A stretch of 64,000 bases of DNA from Streptomyces sp. R44. Lineage in GTDB: Bacteria; Actinomycetota; Actinomycetes; Streptomycetales; Streptomycetaceae. The stretch is from assembly GCF_041053105.1 (NCBI RefSeq), contig NZ_CP163444.1:4650001-4714000 (forward strand), given 5' to 3'. Positions 1 to 9,492 of the stretch are shown in pieces; the stretch's first letter is position 1, and every line of letters begins with the position of its first letter. The translations under genes and the position numbers were made by a program. The notes under the pieces were generated by a model. The model saw only the letters and a program-made list of their open reading frames with translations, made no database searches and was not told where the DNA came from.

Positions 1-180
1 AACTTCGTCAGCACCTCCGCCTACCTCCCGCCCCGCTGGAACTCCGACCGCCTGAACCCGTGGGTGCACGGCTTCCTGGACAGTGCCGAGCTCGCCGGGA
101 AGGCCGGGCTCGGGATCGTGCCCCTGGACTTCCCCAACACCCGGGCGGGGCTCGTCGAGGCCCTCCTCCGGCACAACTGA
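1..180 (+). CDS. C-terminal end of a probable PI-specific phospholipase C-like protein (partial)
   Basis: The frame is open from the first base of the window and ends with TGA at 178-180, giving the last 59 residues of a protein whose start lies outside. The tail has aromatic and Asn-Pro-Trp residues followed by GIVPLDFPNT and a short terminal helix. From memory, this resembles the end of secreted bacterial phosphatidylinositol-specific phospholipase C (PLC-X) proteins, whose last strand leads into such a tail. The catalytic histidines would be upstream, so the assignment rests on the tail alone. It converges with the decayed gene at 181-499. Confidence 0.45.
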   Translation, partial: NFVSTSAYLPPRWNSDRLNPWVHGFLDSAELAGKAGLGIVPLDFPNTRAGLVEALLRHN

Positions 181-499
181 CGCGGGGACTTCTCGCCGTG
201 CACGGCGGTGTACTCGGCCGCCAGCCACGGGGCCAGGTCCTCGATCCATCCCGGCAGCAGCAGCCCCAGGTCGCCGTTCGTCTCCCGCGCCAGGCGTCCA
301 GGTCGGAGACGCCGGCCACCGCCGTGCCCCGGGGCACGCTCCCGTACAGATACGCGCTGTGCAGCCGGTCCGGCCCGAACGCCTCCGTGATCCGGGCCCG
401 CGCCGCCTCGACGACCGGCGCGAACCCCGCCGGTACGCGGTCCAGGGCGCCCTCGCGCGCGATCGTCCCGTCGGGGTTCAGGCCGTGGTCGTCGTCCAT
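181..499 (-). pseudogene. Decayed nucleotidyltransferase (aminoglycoside adenylyltransferase-like) gene
   Basis: The first 68 residues (ATG at 499) read as the start of a nucleotidyltransferase, with the pol-beta fold signature LYGSVPRGTAVAGVSDLD (Gly-Ser, Arg-Gly, Ser-Asp-Leu-Asp). Directly after SDLD the sense shifts to another frame, which encodes LARETNGDLGLLLP and then DLAPWLAAEYTAVHGEKSPR. These look like later segments of the same protein family joined with the intervening residues missing. This is best explained by at least two internal deletions, one causing a frameshift. The third catalytic carboxylate region is lost, so no active enzyme is expected. Confidence 0.6.
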
Positions 500-542
500 G
501 GCCCCACCCTGACCCCCGGGCGGCCCGTCGTCGAACCGGTTC

Positions 543-1955
543 TCACAGCTCCGGCGGCGGCGTCGGCGCCCCCGGCAGCCTGAGCGTCGCCACCGTGCCG
601 CCGCCCTCCGCAGGGGCGAGCGACACCGTGCCGCCCGCCTGCTGCACCGTACGCGCCACGATCGACAGACCGAGGCCCGAGCCCGGCAGGCTGCGGGCCG
701 ACGGGGAGCGCCAGAAGCGGTCGAAGACGTGCGGGAGTTCCTCCGGGGCGATGCCCGGGCCCTGGTCCCGGACGGTCAGCTCGCCCCGCATCAGGGTCAC
801 CTCGACCGTGCCCCGGCGCGGCGAGAACTTCACCGCGTTGTCCAGGACGTTCACCAGGGCCCGCTCCAGGGCCGCCGTCTCCGCCCGTACGTACCAGGGC
901 GCCAGGTCGGTGACGAACGTCAGCTCCGGGCCCCGCAGCCGCGCCCGGTCCAGGGCGTTCCGCAGGATCGTGTGCAGCGGCACCACCTCCAGCGGACCCG
1001 GCTGCACCGCGTCCGGGCGGGCCAGCTCCTGGAGGTCGCCGATCAGCGCGGCCAGCTCCGTCATCTGCGCCTTCACCGAGGCCATCAGGGCCCGCCGGTC
1101 GTCCGGCGGAAGCGCCCGGCCGGTCTCCTCGCTGCGCGCCAGCAGTTCGACGTTGGTACGCAGGGAGGTCAGCGGCGTCCGCAGTTCGTGGCCCGCGTCC
1201 GCGATGAGCTGCGCCTGCCGGTCCCGGGAGCTCGCGAGCGCCGCCGTCATCGCGTTGAAGGAGCGGGACAGCCGGGCGATCTCGTCCTCGCCCTCCACCG
1301 GGATACGGACGGTCAGGTCCTCGGTCGCGGCGACGTGCTCGACCGCTTCCGCCAGCCGGTTCACCGGCTCAAGACCGGTCCGCGCGACCCACAGGCCGGC
1401 CGCGCCCGCGCCGACGACACCGATCCCGGAGACCAGGAGCAGCACCCAGCGGAGCGTGGACATCGAGTTGTCGATCTCGGAGAGGGGGCGGGCGACGGAG
1501 ACGGCGATCTCCAGCGGGGTGTCGTGCTGGTACGTGTAGACCCGCATCTCCCGGCCGTCGTCGTCCTTCACCGTGTGCAGCGTGTAGAGCAGCTGCTTCC
1601 GGGCCACCGCGAGGTCACCCTGCCCGGCCGGGATCGGCGCCTGCCCGGAGGTGCACACGGCCCCGTTCGAGAGGATCACCTGCACCGTGTACGGACCCGC
1701 CACCGGCCGGGGCGTCTCGCCCCGCTGGCAGGAGCCGAGCAGGTCCTGCACGAGGGCAGGCTGCAGCCGCGTGCTGCGCAGCGAGGAGTCCAGCTCCGCC
1801 TCCAACTGCGCCCGCGTCACGAACCAGCAGGCCAGCGACACGGCCGCCACCGCCACCGCCACCGCGAGCGCGGTCAGCAGGGCGAGCCGGGAGCGCAGCG
1901 GTCGCGAGCGGAACCAGTTCCTCAAGGGGACGGCCGTTCTCAGGGGGCCCGTCAC
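543..1955 (-). CDS. Sensor histidine kinase partnered with the HtrA-like protease locus
   Basis: This 470-residue membrane histidine kinase has TM segments at about 24-46 and 170-192 enclosing a sensor region of about 120 residues, then HAMP, a HisKA domain with phospho-acceptor His256 in [10 protein letters not shown], and an HATPase domain with Asn373 (LDNAVKF), a DQGPGIA G1 box and a GSGLGLSI G2 box. The GTG start overlaps the TGA of the upstream response regulator (GTGA), implying translational coupling. Longer upstream starts would run into the regulator gene. With the regulator and protease it resembles MprAB/CseBC-type envelope-stress systems. The signal sensed is unknown. Confidence 0.9.
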   Translation of the reverse strand: MTGPLRTAVPLRNWFRSRPLRSRLALLTALAVAVAVAAVSLACWFVTRAQLEAELDSSLRSTRLQPALVQDLLGSCQRGETPRPVAGPYTVQVILSNGAVCTSGQAPIPAGQGDLAVARKQLLYTLHTVKDDDGREMRVYTYQHDTPLEIAVSVARPLSEIDNSMSTLRWVLLLVSGIGVVGAGAAGLWVARTGLEPVNRLAEAVEHVAATEDLTVRIPVEGEDEIARLSRSFNAMTAALASSRDRQAQLIADAGHELRTPLTSLRTNVELLARSEETGRALPPDDRRALMASVKAQMTELAALIGDLQELARPDAVQPGPLEVVPLHTILRNALDRARLRGPELTFVTDLAPWYVRAETAALERALVNVLDNAVKFSPRRGTVEVTLMRGELTVRDQGPGIAPEELPHVFDRFWRSPSARSLPGSGLGLSIVARTVQQAGGTVSLAPAEGGGTVATLRLPGAPTPPPEL

Positions 1956-2680
1956 TCCCCGCCTCCTCCACGCAGCGTGTAGCCCACGCCCCGCACGGTG
2001 TGGACGAGGCGCGGCTCGCCGCCGGCCTCGGTCTTGCGCCGCAGATACATCACGTACACGTCCAGCGAGTTGGAACTGGGCTCGAAGTCGAAGCCCCACA
2101 CGGCCTTCAGGATCTGCTCCCGGGTCAGGACCTGGCGCGGGTGCGCGAGGAACATCTCCAGGAGGGTGAACTCGGTACGGGTCAGCTCCACGGTCCGGCC
2201 GCCCCGGGTCACCTCGCGCGTCGCCAGGTTCATCCGCAGGTCCTCGAAGGCCAGGACGTCGTCCTCGGCGGGGGCGGCGGCGGAGGCGGCGGCGTAGGAG
2301 CTGCGGCGGAGCAGGGCCCGGATGCGGGCGAACAGCTCGTCCAGCTCGAAGGGCTTCACCAGGTAGTCGTCCGCGCCGGCGTCGAGGCCGGTGACCCGGT
2401 CGCCGACCGTGTCGCGGGCGGTGAGCATGAGGATCGGCACGGTCGAGCCGGCGGCCCGGATCCGGCGGGCCGCCGTGAGCCCGTCCATGCGGGGCATCTG
2501 GACGTCGAGGACGACGAGATCGGGGGCGTACGACTCCATCGCGGCGAGCGCGTCGAGTCCGTCGACGGCGTCCCGTGTCGCGTACCCCTCGAAGGCGAGG
2601 CTGCGGCGCAGGGCCTCGCGGACGGCGGGCTCGTCGTCGACGATGAGGATGCGCTCGGCTTCGTTCTGCTGTCCCGTCAT
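1952..2680 (-). CDS. OmpR/PhoB-family response regulator
   Basis: The 242-residue product has a receiver domain with acidic pocket DD near residues 15-16, phospho-acceptor Asp59 ([12 protein letters not shown]) and Lys in YLVKPFE. A Ser/Ala linker joins it to a winged-helix DNA-binding domain with the [12 protein letters not shown] and [11 protein letters not shown] signatures. ATG at 2680 is the first sensible start after the protease gene, 32 bp away. It overlaps the kinase start by four bases. The run protease-regulator-kinase on one strand suggests that the regulator controls the neighbouring protease gene, which is inference. Confidence 0.92.
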   Translation of the reverse strand: MTGQQNEAERILIVDDEPAVREALRRSLAFEGYATRDAVDGLDALAAMESYAPDLVVLDVQMPRMDGLTAARRIRAAGSTVPILMLTARDTVGDRVTGLDAGADDYLVKPFELDELFARIRALLRRSSYAAASAAAPAEDDVLAFEDLRMNLATREVTRGGRTVELTRTEFTLLEMFLAHPRQVLTREQILKAVWGFDFEPSSNSLDVYVMYLRRKTEAGGEPRLVHTVRGVGYTLRGGGGE

Positions 2681-2712
2681 GGGCTCAGCGTCCCATGCGT
2701 CAGGTCGGCCGT

Positions 2713-3825
2713 TCAGTTGTCGCCGCCCGCGCGGAGGCTGTCCAGGTCGGCCTTCACGGTGTCGATCGGGATCGCGAATCCGAGGCCGACGCTTCCGGCG
2801 GTGGAGCCGCTCGAAGAACTGGGCGAATACATGGCCGAATTGATTCCGATGATCTCGCCGTTCATATTGATCAACGCGCCGCCGGAATTCCCGGGATTGA
2901 GCGAGGCGTCGGTCTGGATCGCCTTGTACGTGGTCTTCGACGAGCCGGTGTCGCCGTTGAACTGCTGCCCGCCGAACTCGAACGGCCAGCCCTGCCGCGG
3001 GTCCCACTGCTGCTGGTCCTGCTGCTGGTCCCGACCCTCGTCCTTGGCGACGGTCACGTCCCGGTCGAGGGCGGAGACGATGCCGCTGGTGACGGTGCCG
3101 GTCAGGCCCTCGGGGGAGCCGATCGCGACGACCTCGTCGCCGACCCTGACCTTCGAGGAGTCGCCGAGGCTCGCGGCCTTGAGCCCGGAGGCGCCCTTGA
3201 GCTTGATCAGGGCGAGGTCCTTGTCGGGGTCCGTGCCGACGACCTCCGCCTCGTACGTCTTGCCGTTGCTGAGCTGCACGGTGACCGAGGAGGCGCCGGA
3301 GATCACGTGGTTGTTGGTGACGATCTCGCCGTCGGAGGTGATGATCACGCCCGAACCGGTGGACTTGCCGGAGTTCGAGGTCGCGGAGATCTCCACGATG
3401 GAGGGGGAGACGGCCTCGGCGACCCCGGCGACCGTGCCCTTGCTGCCGGTGGAGACGTTGGTGCCGCTCACGACGGGGGCGGAGGCGGTCGCGACCTTGT
3501 CGGAGGTGAGCTGCTGCACCAGCGTCGCCGTGCCGCCGCCGACCGCCGCGGCCGCGATGGCGACGGCCGCCATGAGCCCGACCCCGCGCCTGGCGCGGCG
3601 GCGGGGCGAGGGCGCGGGGGCGGGGACGGTGGCGACGAGCGGCGGGTCCGCCGGCGGCGGCACCTGGCCGCCCGAGGGCCAGATGGTCGTGCCCGGCTCG
3701 GTGGTGATCGGCCGCGTCTGCTCGTACGGCGCCTGCGTCTGCTCGTACGGTGCCCGCGTCGGCTCGTACGGCGGCCTCGGCGGGTAGTACGGCTGCTGAG
3801 GCTGCTGCTCCTGGAAGTCCGTCAT
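2713..3825 (-). CDS. Membrane-anchored HtrA-type (S1C) serine protease lacking a PDZ domain
   Basis: This is a 370-residue trypsin-fold protease. Residues 1-80 form a Pro/Tyr/Gln-rich cytoplasmic region with three PYEQT-like repeats, and TM spans about 81-103. The protease domain holds the triad His173 (TNNHV), Asp203 (DKDLALI) and Ser314 (NPGNSGGA). A Gln/Asp-rich insertion (about 264-290) interrupts the barrel. The protein stops directly after the protease domain, so the C-terminal PDZ domain usual in HtrA/DegP is absent. It lies 32 bp upstream of the two-component genes and probably acts outside the membrane in protein quality control. Confidence 0.9.
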   Translation of the reverse strand: MTDFQEQQPQQPYYPPRPPYEPTRAPYEQTQAPYEQTRPITTEPGTTIWPSGGQVPPPADPPLVATVPAPAPSPRRRARRGVGLMAAVAIAAAAVGGGTATLVQQLTSDKVATASAPVVSGTNVSTGSKGTVAGVAEAVSPSIVEISATSNSGKSTGSGVIITSDGEIVTNNHVISGASSVTVQLSNGKTYEAEVVGTDPDKDLALIKLKGASGLKAASLGDSSKVRVGDEVVAIGSPEGLTGTVTSGIVSALDRDVTVAKDEGRDQQQDQQQWDPRQGWPFEFGGQQFNGDTGSSKTTYKAIQTDASLNPGNSGGALINMNGEIIGINSAMYSPSSSSGSTAGSVGLGFAIPIDTVKADLDSLRAGGDN

Positions 3826-3920
3826 GGCAATGACTCTCGGAGCCGTACATGAGAACCGTCTGAGGAGCGGCTGAGAAGCCCGACAGAACCCCGTATGTCC
3901 CGTATAAAGACCCGGAAGGG

Positions 3921-4946
3921 CTACTCGTGACAGCCGCAGGAGCGGCGGACGACCAGCGCCGACGGGAAGAGCTTCACCCGCTCGCGGCGCGAGCCCGACA
4001 CCCGGACCGAGTCGTCGAGGACCAGGTCCACGGCGGCCCGGGCCATCGCGGGACGGTCCGAGGAGACCGTCGTCAGCGGCGGATCGGTGAGCGCCGCCTC
4101 CTTCACGTCGTCGAAGCCCGCCACCGCCAGCTCCGTCGGCACCTCGATGCGCAGCTCGCGCGCGGCGCGCAGGACACCGAAGGCCTGGTCGTCGGTGGAG
4201 CAGAAGATGGCCGGCGGCCGGTCGGGGCCGGACAGCAGCTTCAGCGCGACCTGGTAGGCGTCGTAGCGGTTGTACGGCGCCTGGAAGAGCCTGCCCTCGA
4301 TCGAGAGGCCCGCCTCCAGCATGGCCCGCCGCCAGCCCTCCTCGTGGTCGGCGACCGGGTCGCCGACGGCCGGGGTGTTCGGGACGCCGCCGAGGCACGC
4401 CACATACGGGTGCCCGTGCTCCAGGAGGTGGCGGGTGGCGAGCTGGGCGCCGCCGATGTCGTCGGTCACGACGGCCACGTCGTCGATCGCCTCGGGCCGC
4501 TCGTGCAGCAGCACCACGCGCGCGTCCCAGGCCTCGATCTCGCTCGCGGCCTGCTCGCTCATGCCCTGGCTGACCAGGATCAGCCCGGAGACCCGCATCC
4601 CGAGGAAGGCCCGCAGGTAGTGGACCTCGCGCTCGGTCCGGTAGTCGGAGTTCCCGACGAGGACCATCTTCCCGCGCTCGGCGGCGGCCTGCTCGACCGC
4701 GTGCGCCATCTCGGCGAAGAACGGCTGCCGCGCGTCCGGGACGATCATGCCTATGAGGTCGGTGCGCCGCGAGGCCATCGCCTGGGCCACCCGGTCGGGC
4801 CGGTAGCCCAGCTCCTTGATGGCGGCGAGGACACGCTCGCGCGTGGCCGGGGCGACCGGCCTGGGTCCGTTGTTGATGACGTAGCTCACGACCGCGGTAG
4901 AAGTACCTGCAAGTCGCGCTACGTCATCCCGCGTCACCTTGGCCAC
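3921..4946 (-). CDS. LacI-family transcriptional repressor
   Basis: The 341-residue protein has an N-terminal LacI helix-turn-helix ([20 protein letters not shown]) and hinge ([21 protein letters not shown]), followed by a periplasmic-binding-like effector domain ending in RRSCGC. Such repressors usually bind sugars or related small molecules. No sugar-use genes adjoin it, so the ligand is unknown. It lies between the protease cluster and glnR on the same strand, 24 bp downstream of glnR, and may be partly co-transcribed with it. Confidence 0.92.
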   Translation of the reverse strand: MAKVTRDDVARLAGTSTAVVSYVINNGPRPVAPATRERVLAAIKELGYRPDRVAQAMASRRTDLIGMIVPDARQPFFAEMAHAVEQAAAERGKMVLVGNSDYRTEREVHYLRAFLGMRVSGLILVSQGMSEQAASEIEAWDARVVLLHERPEAIDDVAVVTDDIGGAQLATRHLLEHGHPYVACLGGVPNTPAVGDPVADHEEGWRRAMLEAGLSIEGRLFQAPYNRYDAYQVALKLLSGPDRPPAIFCSTDDQAFGVLRAARELRIEVPTELAVAGFDDVKEAALTDPPLTTVSSDRPAMARAAVDLVLDDSVRVSGSRRERVKLFPSALVVRRSCGCHE

Positions 4947-4970
4947 GCGCGGCAGTCTACGCGGGGGGAC

Positions 4971-5792
4971 CTACCTACCGGCAGGTCGCACTGTGGCATC
5001 CGCCACGTTCCTGTCCTCCGACAGGGTGACGTCCTCCGTGCCGCCCTTGACCCGGGCGCTCGCGCGGGCCTCCTCCTTGCGGGCCTCCTCCTTGCGGGCC
5101 TCCTCCGCCGCCCGCTCCACCTTCTCGGGCGTGACGAAGCGGTAGCCGACGTTGCGGACGGTGCCGATGAGCGACTCGTGCTCGGGGCCGAGCTTGGCCC
5201 TCAGCCGCCGTACGTGGACGTCGACCGTACGGGTGCCGCCGAAGTAGTCGTACCCCCACACCTCCTGGAGGAGCTGCGCGCGCGTGAAGACCCGGCCCGG
5301 ATGCTGGGCCAGGTACTTGAGCAGCTCGAACTCCTTGAAGGTCAGGTCCAGGACCCGGCCCTTCAGCTTCGCGCTGTACGTCGCCTCGTCGACCGACAGG
5401 TCGCCGTTGCGGATCTCCATCGGGGAGTCGTCCGAGACGATCTGCTGCCGGCCCATCGCCAGCCGCAGCCGCGCCTCGACCTCGGCCGGCCCCGCGGTGT
5501 CGAGGAGGACGTCGTCGATGCCCCAGTCGGCGGTGACGGCAGCCAGGCCGCCCTCCGTGACGACGAGGATCAGCGGACAGCCGGGCCCCGTGGACCGCAG
5601 CAGCTGGCAGAGCGAACGGACCTGCGGGAGGTCGCGCCGCCCGTCGACGAGGATCACGTCCGCGCCGGGGGTGTCCACGAGGGCGGGGCCCTCGGCCGGG
5701 GCGACCCGGACGTTGTGCAGCAGCAGGCCGAGTGCGGGAAGCACCTCGGTCGACGGCTGGAGGGCGTTCGTCAGGAGCAGCAGAGAACTCAT
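4971..5792 (-). CDS. glnR: GlnR, global nitrogen-metabolism regulator (OmpR-like orphan)
   Basis: This 273-residue atypical response regulator controls nitrogen assimilation genes such as glnA and amtB in actinobacteria. The receiver-like domain keeps Asp50 (VILVDGRRD) but lacks the usual acidic pair near its start, as known for GlnR, which works without phosphorylation by a partner kinase. The winged-helix domain carries [14 protein letters not shown] and [13 protein letters not shown]. The tail has a charged repeat (ARKEE twice), longer than the minimum fold needs. No kinase gene is nearby. Identification is strong from sequence and position. Confidence 0.95.
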   Translation of the reverse strand: MSSLLLLTNALQPSTEVLPALGLLLHNVRVAPAEGPALVDTPGADVILVDGRRDLPQVRSLCQLLRSTGPGCPLILVVTEGGLAAVTADWGIDDVLLDTAGPAEVEARLRLAMGRQQIVSDDSPMEIRNGDLSVDEATYSAKLKGRVLDLTFKEFELLKYLAQHPGRVFTRAQLLQEVWGYDYFGGTRTVDVHVRRLRAKLGPEHESLIGTVRNVGYRFVTPEKVERAAEEARKEEARKEEARASARVKGGTEDVTLSEDRNVADATVRPAGR

Positions 5793-5989
5793 CGCGCCAC
5801 ACCTTCTTCGGTCGTCGGTCCGCCGGTCGATCCGTAGTGCGTCGTCGTTCGCTCTTCCATGACGTCGGTTCCTCCTCGGTCCCTGCGAGGACGTCTATGT
5901 GTGCTCACGTGTTGCTCTCGCGCCCTGAGAGCTTTTGTTCATCCGTCCGTAACAACGGTCGGAAAACACAAAAGGACCCGGGGGCTGCG

Positions 5990-6017
5990 TTGCCCGGATC
6001 CTCTGGCAAGCAGAATA
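5990..6017 (+). promoter_or_regulatory. Candidate promoter of the alpha/beta hydrolase gene
   Basis: TTGCCC at 5990-5995 and AGAATA at 6012-6017 are 16 bp apart and resemble a housekeeping promoter. The ATG at 6024 follows the -10 by only six bases, which would make the transcript leaderless. No Shine-Dalgarno sequence precedes that ATG. The upstream 5793-5989 stretch must also carry the divergent glnR promoter, which I could not resolve. Confidence 0.35.
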
Positions 6018-6023
6018 GCCCAC

Positions 6024-6830
6024 ATGAGTTCCGAGGCAGAGGGTCGATTTCACATCCTGGATGTTTCCTCGCTCACTTCCGGTCCCGTCCGGTCCATGCT
6101 GCGTACCGATGACGGTGTCCGGATCGAGGCGGTTTACGAACCCTCACGGGCAAGTGTCACCGATACGGCCGTCGTCCTCGCCCACGGCTTCACCGGGTCG
6201 GCCGACCGGCCCGCCGTCCGGCGCGCCGCCCGCGCCCTCGCGGAGCGCGGCGCGGCCGTCGTCACCTTCTCCTTCCGCGGGCACGGCCGCTCGGGTGGCC
6301 GCTCCACCGTCGGCGACCGGGAGGTCCTCGACCTGTCCGCCGCCGTCCGCTGGGCCCGCGAGCTCGGCCACGCGCGCGTGGCGACGCTCGGCTTCTCCAT
6401 GGGCGGCTCCGTGGTCCTGCGCCAGGCGGCCCTGGAGCGGGGCGCCGAAGGCCGCGCCGACGCCGTCGCCGCCGTGTCCGCGCCCGCCCGCTGGTACTAC
6501 CGGGGCACGGCCCCGATGCGCCGCGTCCACTGGGTGGTCACCCGGCCCGCGGGCCGCCTCGTCGGGCGGTACGGATTCGGCACCCGGATCGACAGCAGGG
6601 CCTGGGACCCCGTGCCCCTGTCGCCCGTCGAGGCGGTCCCGCTGATCGCGCCGACCCCCCTGCTGATCGTCCACGGCGACCGGGACGCGTACTTCCCGCT
6701 CGACCACCCGCGCATGCTGGCCGCCGCCGGCCCGGCCGAGCTCTGGCTGGAGCGGGGCATGGGCCACGCCGAGAACGCCGCCGACGAGAAGCTGCTCGCC
6801 CGGCTCGGGGACTGGCTCACGCGCGCATAG
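6024..6830 (+). CDS. Alpha/beta-hydrolase fold protein
   Basis: The 268-residue product has an oxyanion-hole strand LAHGFTG, nucleophile elbow GFSMGG with Ser125, an acid in HGDRDAYFP (Asp219 or Asp221) and His248 in GMGHAENA, so the triad is complete. No signal peptide is seen, so it should be cytoplasmic. I chose ATG 6024, not an in-frame start further upstream, because a promoter lies just before it and the residues before it are Arg/Cys-rich and unlike the family. The substrate is unknown; related proteins are esterases or acyl hydrolases. Confidence 0.85.
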   Translation: MSSEAEGRFHILDVSSLTSGPVRSMLRTDDGVRIEAVYEPSRASVTDTAVVLAHGFTGSADRPAVRRAARALAERGAAVVTFSFRGHGRSGGRSTVGDREVLDLSAAVRWARELGHARVATLGFSMGGSVVLRQAALERGAEGRADAVAAVSAPARWYYRGTAPMRRVHWVVTRPAGRLVGRYGFGTRIDSRAWDPVPLSPVEAVPLIAPTPLLIVHGDRDAYFPLDHPRMLAAAGPAELWLERGMGHAENAADEKLLARLGDWLTRA

Positions 6831-6874
6831 CTCATGATGGGGGCGGCGCGCACACGAACGAGAGGAGCGCCGCT

Positions 6875-7129
6875 ATGGCAGCGGGAACCATCCGCTACTG
6901 GGCCGCGGCCAAGGCCGCCGCAGGTGTCGCCGAGGAGCCGTACACCGCCGAGACCCTGGCCGAGGCCCTCGACGCCGTCCGCGCGAAGCACCCGGGCGAG
7001 CTCGTCCAGGTGCTCAGGCGGTGCTCGTTCCTGGTCGACGGCGACCCCGTCGGAACCCGGAGCCATGAGACCGTACGGCTTGCCGAGGGCGGCACGGTCG
7101 AGGTGCTCCCCCCGTTCGCAGGAGGGTGA
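6875..7129 (+). CDS. MoaD/ThiS-family small sulfur-carrier protein
   Basis: This 84-residue ubiquitin-fold protein ends in PPFAGG. The terminal Gly-Gly is the hallmark of carriers that are adenylated and thiocarboxylated to deliver sulfur for molybdopterin, thiamin or other sulfur metabolites. GAGAGGAG precedes the ATG. No molybdopterin or thiazole synthesis gene is nearby, but a thiosulfate sulfurtransferase lies 2.4 kb downstream and a DsrE protein 4 kb downstream, so a sulfur-transfer role fits. Which acceptor it serves cannot be told. Confidence 0.85.
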   Translation: MAAGTIRYWAAAKAAAGVAEEPYTAETLAEALDAVRAKHPGELVQVLRRCSFLVDGDPVGTRSHETVRLAEGGTVEVLPPFAGG

Positions 7130-7139
7130 ACCCCACAGC

Positions 7140-8258
7140 ATGAGCAACGACCAGTACTACGGCGGGCAGCAGTACGACCCGTACGCCGACCCCCACGCGA
7201 ACGGGCCGCAGAACCCCGCCGACGTCACGCAGACGTGGGAGGGACAGACCTGGGACACCTCGTACCAGCCGGCCGTCTCGTACGAGCAGATCCAGGCCGC
7301 CCAGGCGGCCCGGGCCGCGCAGCCGCCCGTGGCCCAGGAGGCGTACCAGCAGCAGCCGTACGAGCAGCAGTCCCCGTCGTACGGGGCCCCCGCCGCGTAC
7401 TACACGGAGCCCGTCGCCGAGCCCGCGCCGGTCTCCGCACCGGTCCCCGTGGCCGAGCCCGGGCCCGCCTACTCCTCGCCCACCACCTCGGGGAACGCCC
7501 GCATCACCGACGCCCAGCGGGCCCGTGCCGAAGGCCGCTCGCCGATCATCGATCCCGGCATGCAGCCCGCCGCCCTCACCGCCGTCCTCGGCCTGCTGCT
7601 CGCCGGCGGCGCCTCCCTCGGCTCGTACGGGCTCCTCGTCCCGCTCGTCCTGCTCCAGGGCCTCACCGCCGCCGGCTGGTTCCGGCTCAACGGCATGTGG
7701 CCCGCCCGGCAGGGCATCGCCCTCGCCTTCCTCGGCGGCCTCGTCGCCGACGCCGCCCTCCTCGCCACCGGCCGCGAGCACGCCGCCGCCGCGATCCTCG
7801 GCACGCTCGGCGTCTGGGTGCTGCTCTGCCTCGTCCTCCAGCTGCGCAGCCACGCCGACCCCGACGAGCGCATGTACGGCCTGATGGCCACCATCGCCTC
7901 CGCCGCCCTGACCGTCGTCGCCACCGGACACCTCGGCGCCGACCCGGACGCCGTGACCGTCGGCGGGATCGCCGTCGCCGCCGCCGTCCTCGCCCGGGCG
8001 CTGCCGCTGCCCGGACCGGTCTCCCTGATCGTCGCCCTGCTCGCCGCCGCGGGCGCCGGCATCGCGGCCGGGGGTCTCACCGACCTCGGCACCTCCGGGG
8101 CGCTCCTCGGCCTGGGCGCCGGAGTCTGCGCCCTCGTCGGCCTGCGGGTGGCCGCCTACGACTACCCCTCGCGCTTCGTCCACATGACCGCGGGCATCGC
8201 GCTGCCGCTCACCGCCGCCGCGCCCGCCGTCTATCTGCTGGGCCGCGCCCTGGCCTGA
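7140..8258 (+). CDS. Multi-pass membrane protein with Tyr/Gln/Pro-rich N-terminus
   Basis: The first about 135 residues of this 372-residue protein are low-complexity and rich in Q, Y, P and A (for example QQYDPYADPH and YQQQPYEQQ). The rest contains about eight hydrophobic segments separated by short charged loops. ATG 7140 follows AGGAGGGTGA of the preceding gene with 10 bp spacing, so the two genes are probably one operon. I do not recognise a named family. It is likely a conserved actinobacterial membrane protein. Confidence 0.8.
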   Translation: MSNDQYYGGQQYDPYADPHANGPQNPADVTQTWEGQTWDTSYQPAVSYEQIQAAQAARAAQPPVAQEAYQQQPYEQQSPSYGAPAAYYTEPVAEPAPVSAPVPVAEPGPAYSSPTTSGNARITDAQRARAEGRSPIIDPGMQPAALTAVLGLLLAGGASLGSYGLLVPLVLLQGLTAAGWFRLNGMWPARQGIALAFLGGLVADAALLATGREHAAAAILGTLGVWVLLCLVLQLRSHADPDERMYGLMATIASAALTVVATGHLGADPDAVTVGGIAVAAAVLARALPLPGPVSLIVALLAAAGAGIAAGGLTDLGTSGALLGLGAGVCALVGLRVAAYDYPSRFVHMTAGIALPLTAAAPAVYLLGRALA

Positions 8259-8287
8259 CCTGCGGTTCTCCACACCCGGGGAACCAA

Positions 8288-8327
8288 CCGGCCCCCCGAC
8301 ACGTCGATCTTCGTGTCGGGGGGCCGG
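8288..8327. terminator. Strong hairpin terminator (16-bp perfect stem)
   Basis: The perfect arms 8288-8303 and 8312-8327 enclose an 8-base loop and are followed by AACTTTTG. It ends the membrane protein gene at 8258 and separates it from the DUF2993 gene. Confidence 0.8.
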
Positions 8328-8364
8328 AACTTTTGAACGAACGAAAACGGGGGACGCTCAGCCC

Positions 8365-9051
8365 ATGCGAGCACTGCGGATTCTGTTGATCGTGGCCGTC
8401 GTGCTGGGCGGGATCCTCGTCGGGATCGACCGTCTCGCCGTGTCGTACGCCGAGTCGGAGGCGTCGAGCCGGGTGAAGCTCTCGGCCACGAAGAGCGACT
8501 CCATCGAGGTCGACATCAAGGGCTTCCCGTTCCTCACCCAGGTCGCGGACAAGCGGTTCGACGAGGTCGACGTGAAGGCGACCGGCGTCACGGCGACGGC
8601 CGGCGACAAGGACATCCGGGTCGGCGAGCTGACCGTGTCCCTGCGGGACGTGGCCGTGACCGGCGACTGGGCGGGCGCGAAGGCGGGCTCCGCGAGCGGC
8701 ACGGCCCTCATCTCGTACGCGGACCTCACCGCGGCGTCCGACCGCGAGGCCACCGTCGCCTACGGCGGGAACGGCAAGGTCAAGGTCACCGGCAGTGTGC
8801 GGATCATGGGCCGCAGCCTGACCCGCTCGGTCCTCTCCACGGTCACCGTCGTGAACGGCGACACCATCAAGGTCCGCGCCGACGAGGTGCCGGGCGGCGG
8901 CATCCCGGGCCTGGAGGAGCTGGTCCGGGCGCGCACCGACTTCGAGCGCCCGATCGGCCTGATCGCCGGCATGAAGGTCGAGAAGGTCGAGCCGCGCCCG
9001 GACGGCCTGGCGGTCACCGTGACCGGCAAGGACGTCGTCCTGGCGGGCTGA
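8365..9051 (+). CDS. DUF2993 (LmeA-like) lipid-binding protein
   Basis: The 228-residue protein has one N-terminal membrane anchor or signal (ILLIVAVVLGGILVGI) and then the DUF2993 fold with the IKGFPFLTQV motif and repeated V-x-A-T/V strands. Family member LmeA of mycobacteria works in mannan elongation of lipomannan in the cell envelope, so an extracytoplasmic role in envelope lipids or glycolipids is likely. ATG 8365 follows GGGGGACG. The short gap after the gene contains a GC-rich run followed by five T residues that may act as a weak terminator. Confidence 0.85.
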   Translation: MRALRILLIVAVVLGGILVGIDRLAVSYAESEASSRVKLSATKSDSIEVDIKGFPFLTQVADKRFDEVDVKATGVTATAGDKDIRVGELTVSLRDVAVTGDWAGAKAGSASGTALISYADLTAASDREATVAYGGNGKVKVTGSVRIMGRSLTRSVLSTVTVVNGDTIKVRADEVPGGGIPGLEELVRARTDFERPIGLIAGMKVEKVEPRPDGLAVTVTGKDVVLAG

Positions 9052-9245
9052 GCGCCGCCCGCGGGGGCCGTTTTTCACATGCTGAGACACGGCCGTCCGA
9101 TCCGCAGATGGCGAAGCGGACACCGGGGCGCGGAGGCGTCCGGAGCCGACGCGTACCGTGATCACGTCTCGCATCTCGGACGATCGCGTCTCAAAATACG
9201 ACACACCGGTGACACGGCCGCCTGTCCGTCCCTACGATCGAGGGC

Positions 9246-9326
9246 ATGAAGCGACAGGCGGATCTCACGAAGCGGCGGGCAGTAGACCTGTGCCGCGTCG
9301 CCGCCATGCTCTGTCGCTCAGTCTGA
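9246..9326 (+). CDS. Cysteine-containing leader peptide (putative attenuator uORF) of the sulfurtransferase operon
   Basis: The 26-residue product MKRQADLTKRRAVDLCRVAA... ends in MLCRSV. Its Arg-Arg, Val-Asp-Leu-Cys-Arg and Leu-Cys-Arg pattern matches a family of short actinobacterial leader peptides found ahead of sulfur and cysteine genes. It has two Cys codons (TGC and TGT, the latter rare at this GC content). It lies about 165 bp before the sulfurtransferase start. In mycobacteria, Cys-codon uORFs are known to make downstream genes respond to cysteine supply. The same mechanism is inferred here. The intervening 9327-9492 contains no other gene. Confidence 0.75.
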   Translation: MKRQADLTKRRAVDLCRVAAMLCRSV

Positions 9327-9492
9327 GCGGGACGCCGACTCCCGTATCCCTCAGGCCCGTTCACCGACGTCGGGCCGCCCTGTGCAGAGCCGTACGCACG
9401 TCTGCTGTCCGTACGCACGCGACGACGCGTACCGCACCACACACCCGCACCACCGCAGCACGCCCCCGCACACTGCCCCGGAGGAGAACAGC

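Noticed and set aside
6875..7129. MoaD/ThiS protein considered as a true MoaD or ThiS
   Set aside because: No partner moaE, moeB, thiG or thiF gene is near; only the carrier family can be claimed.
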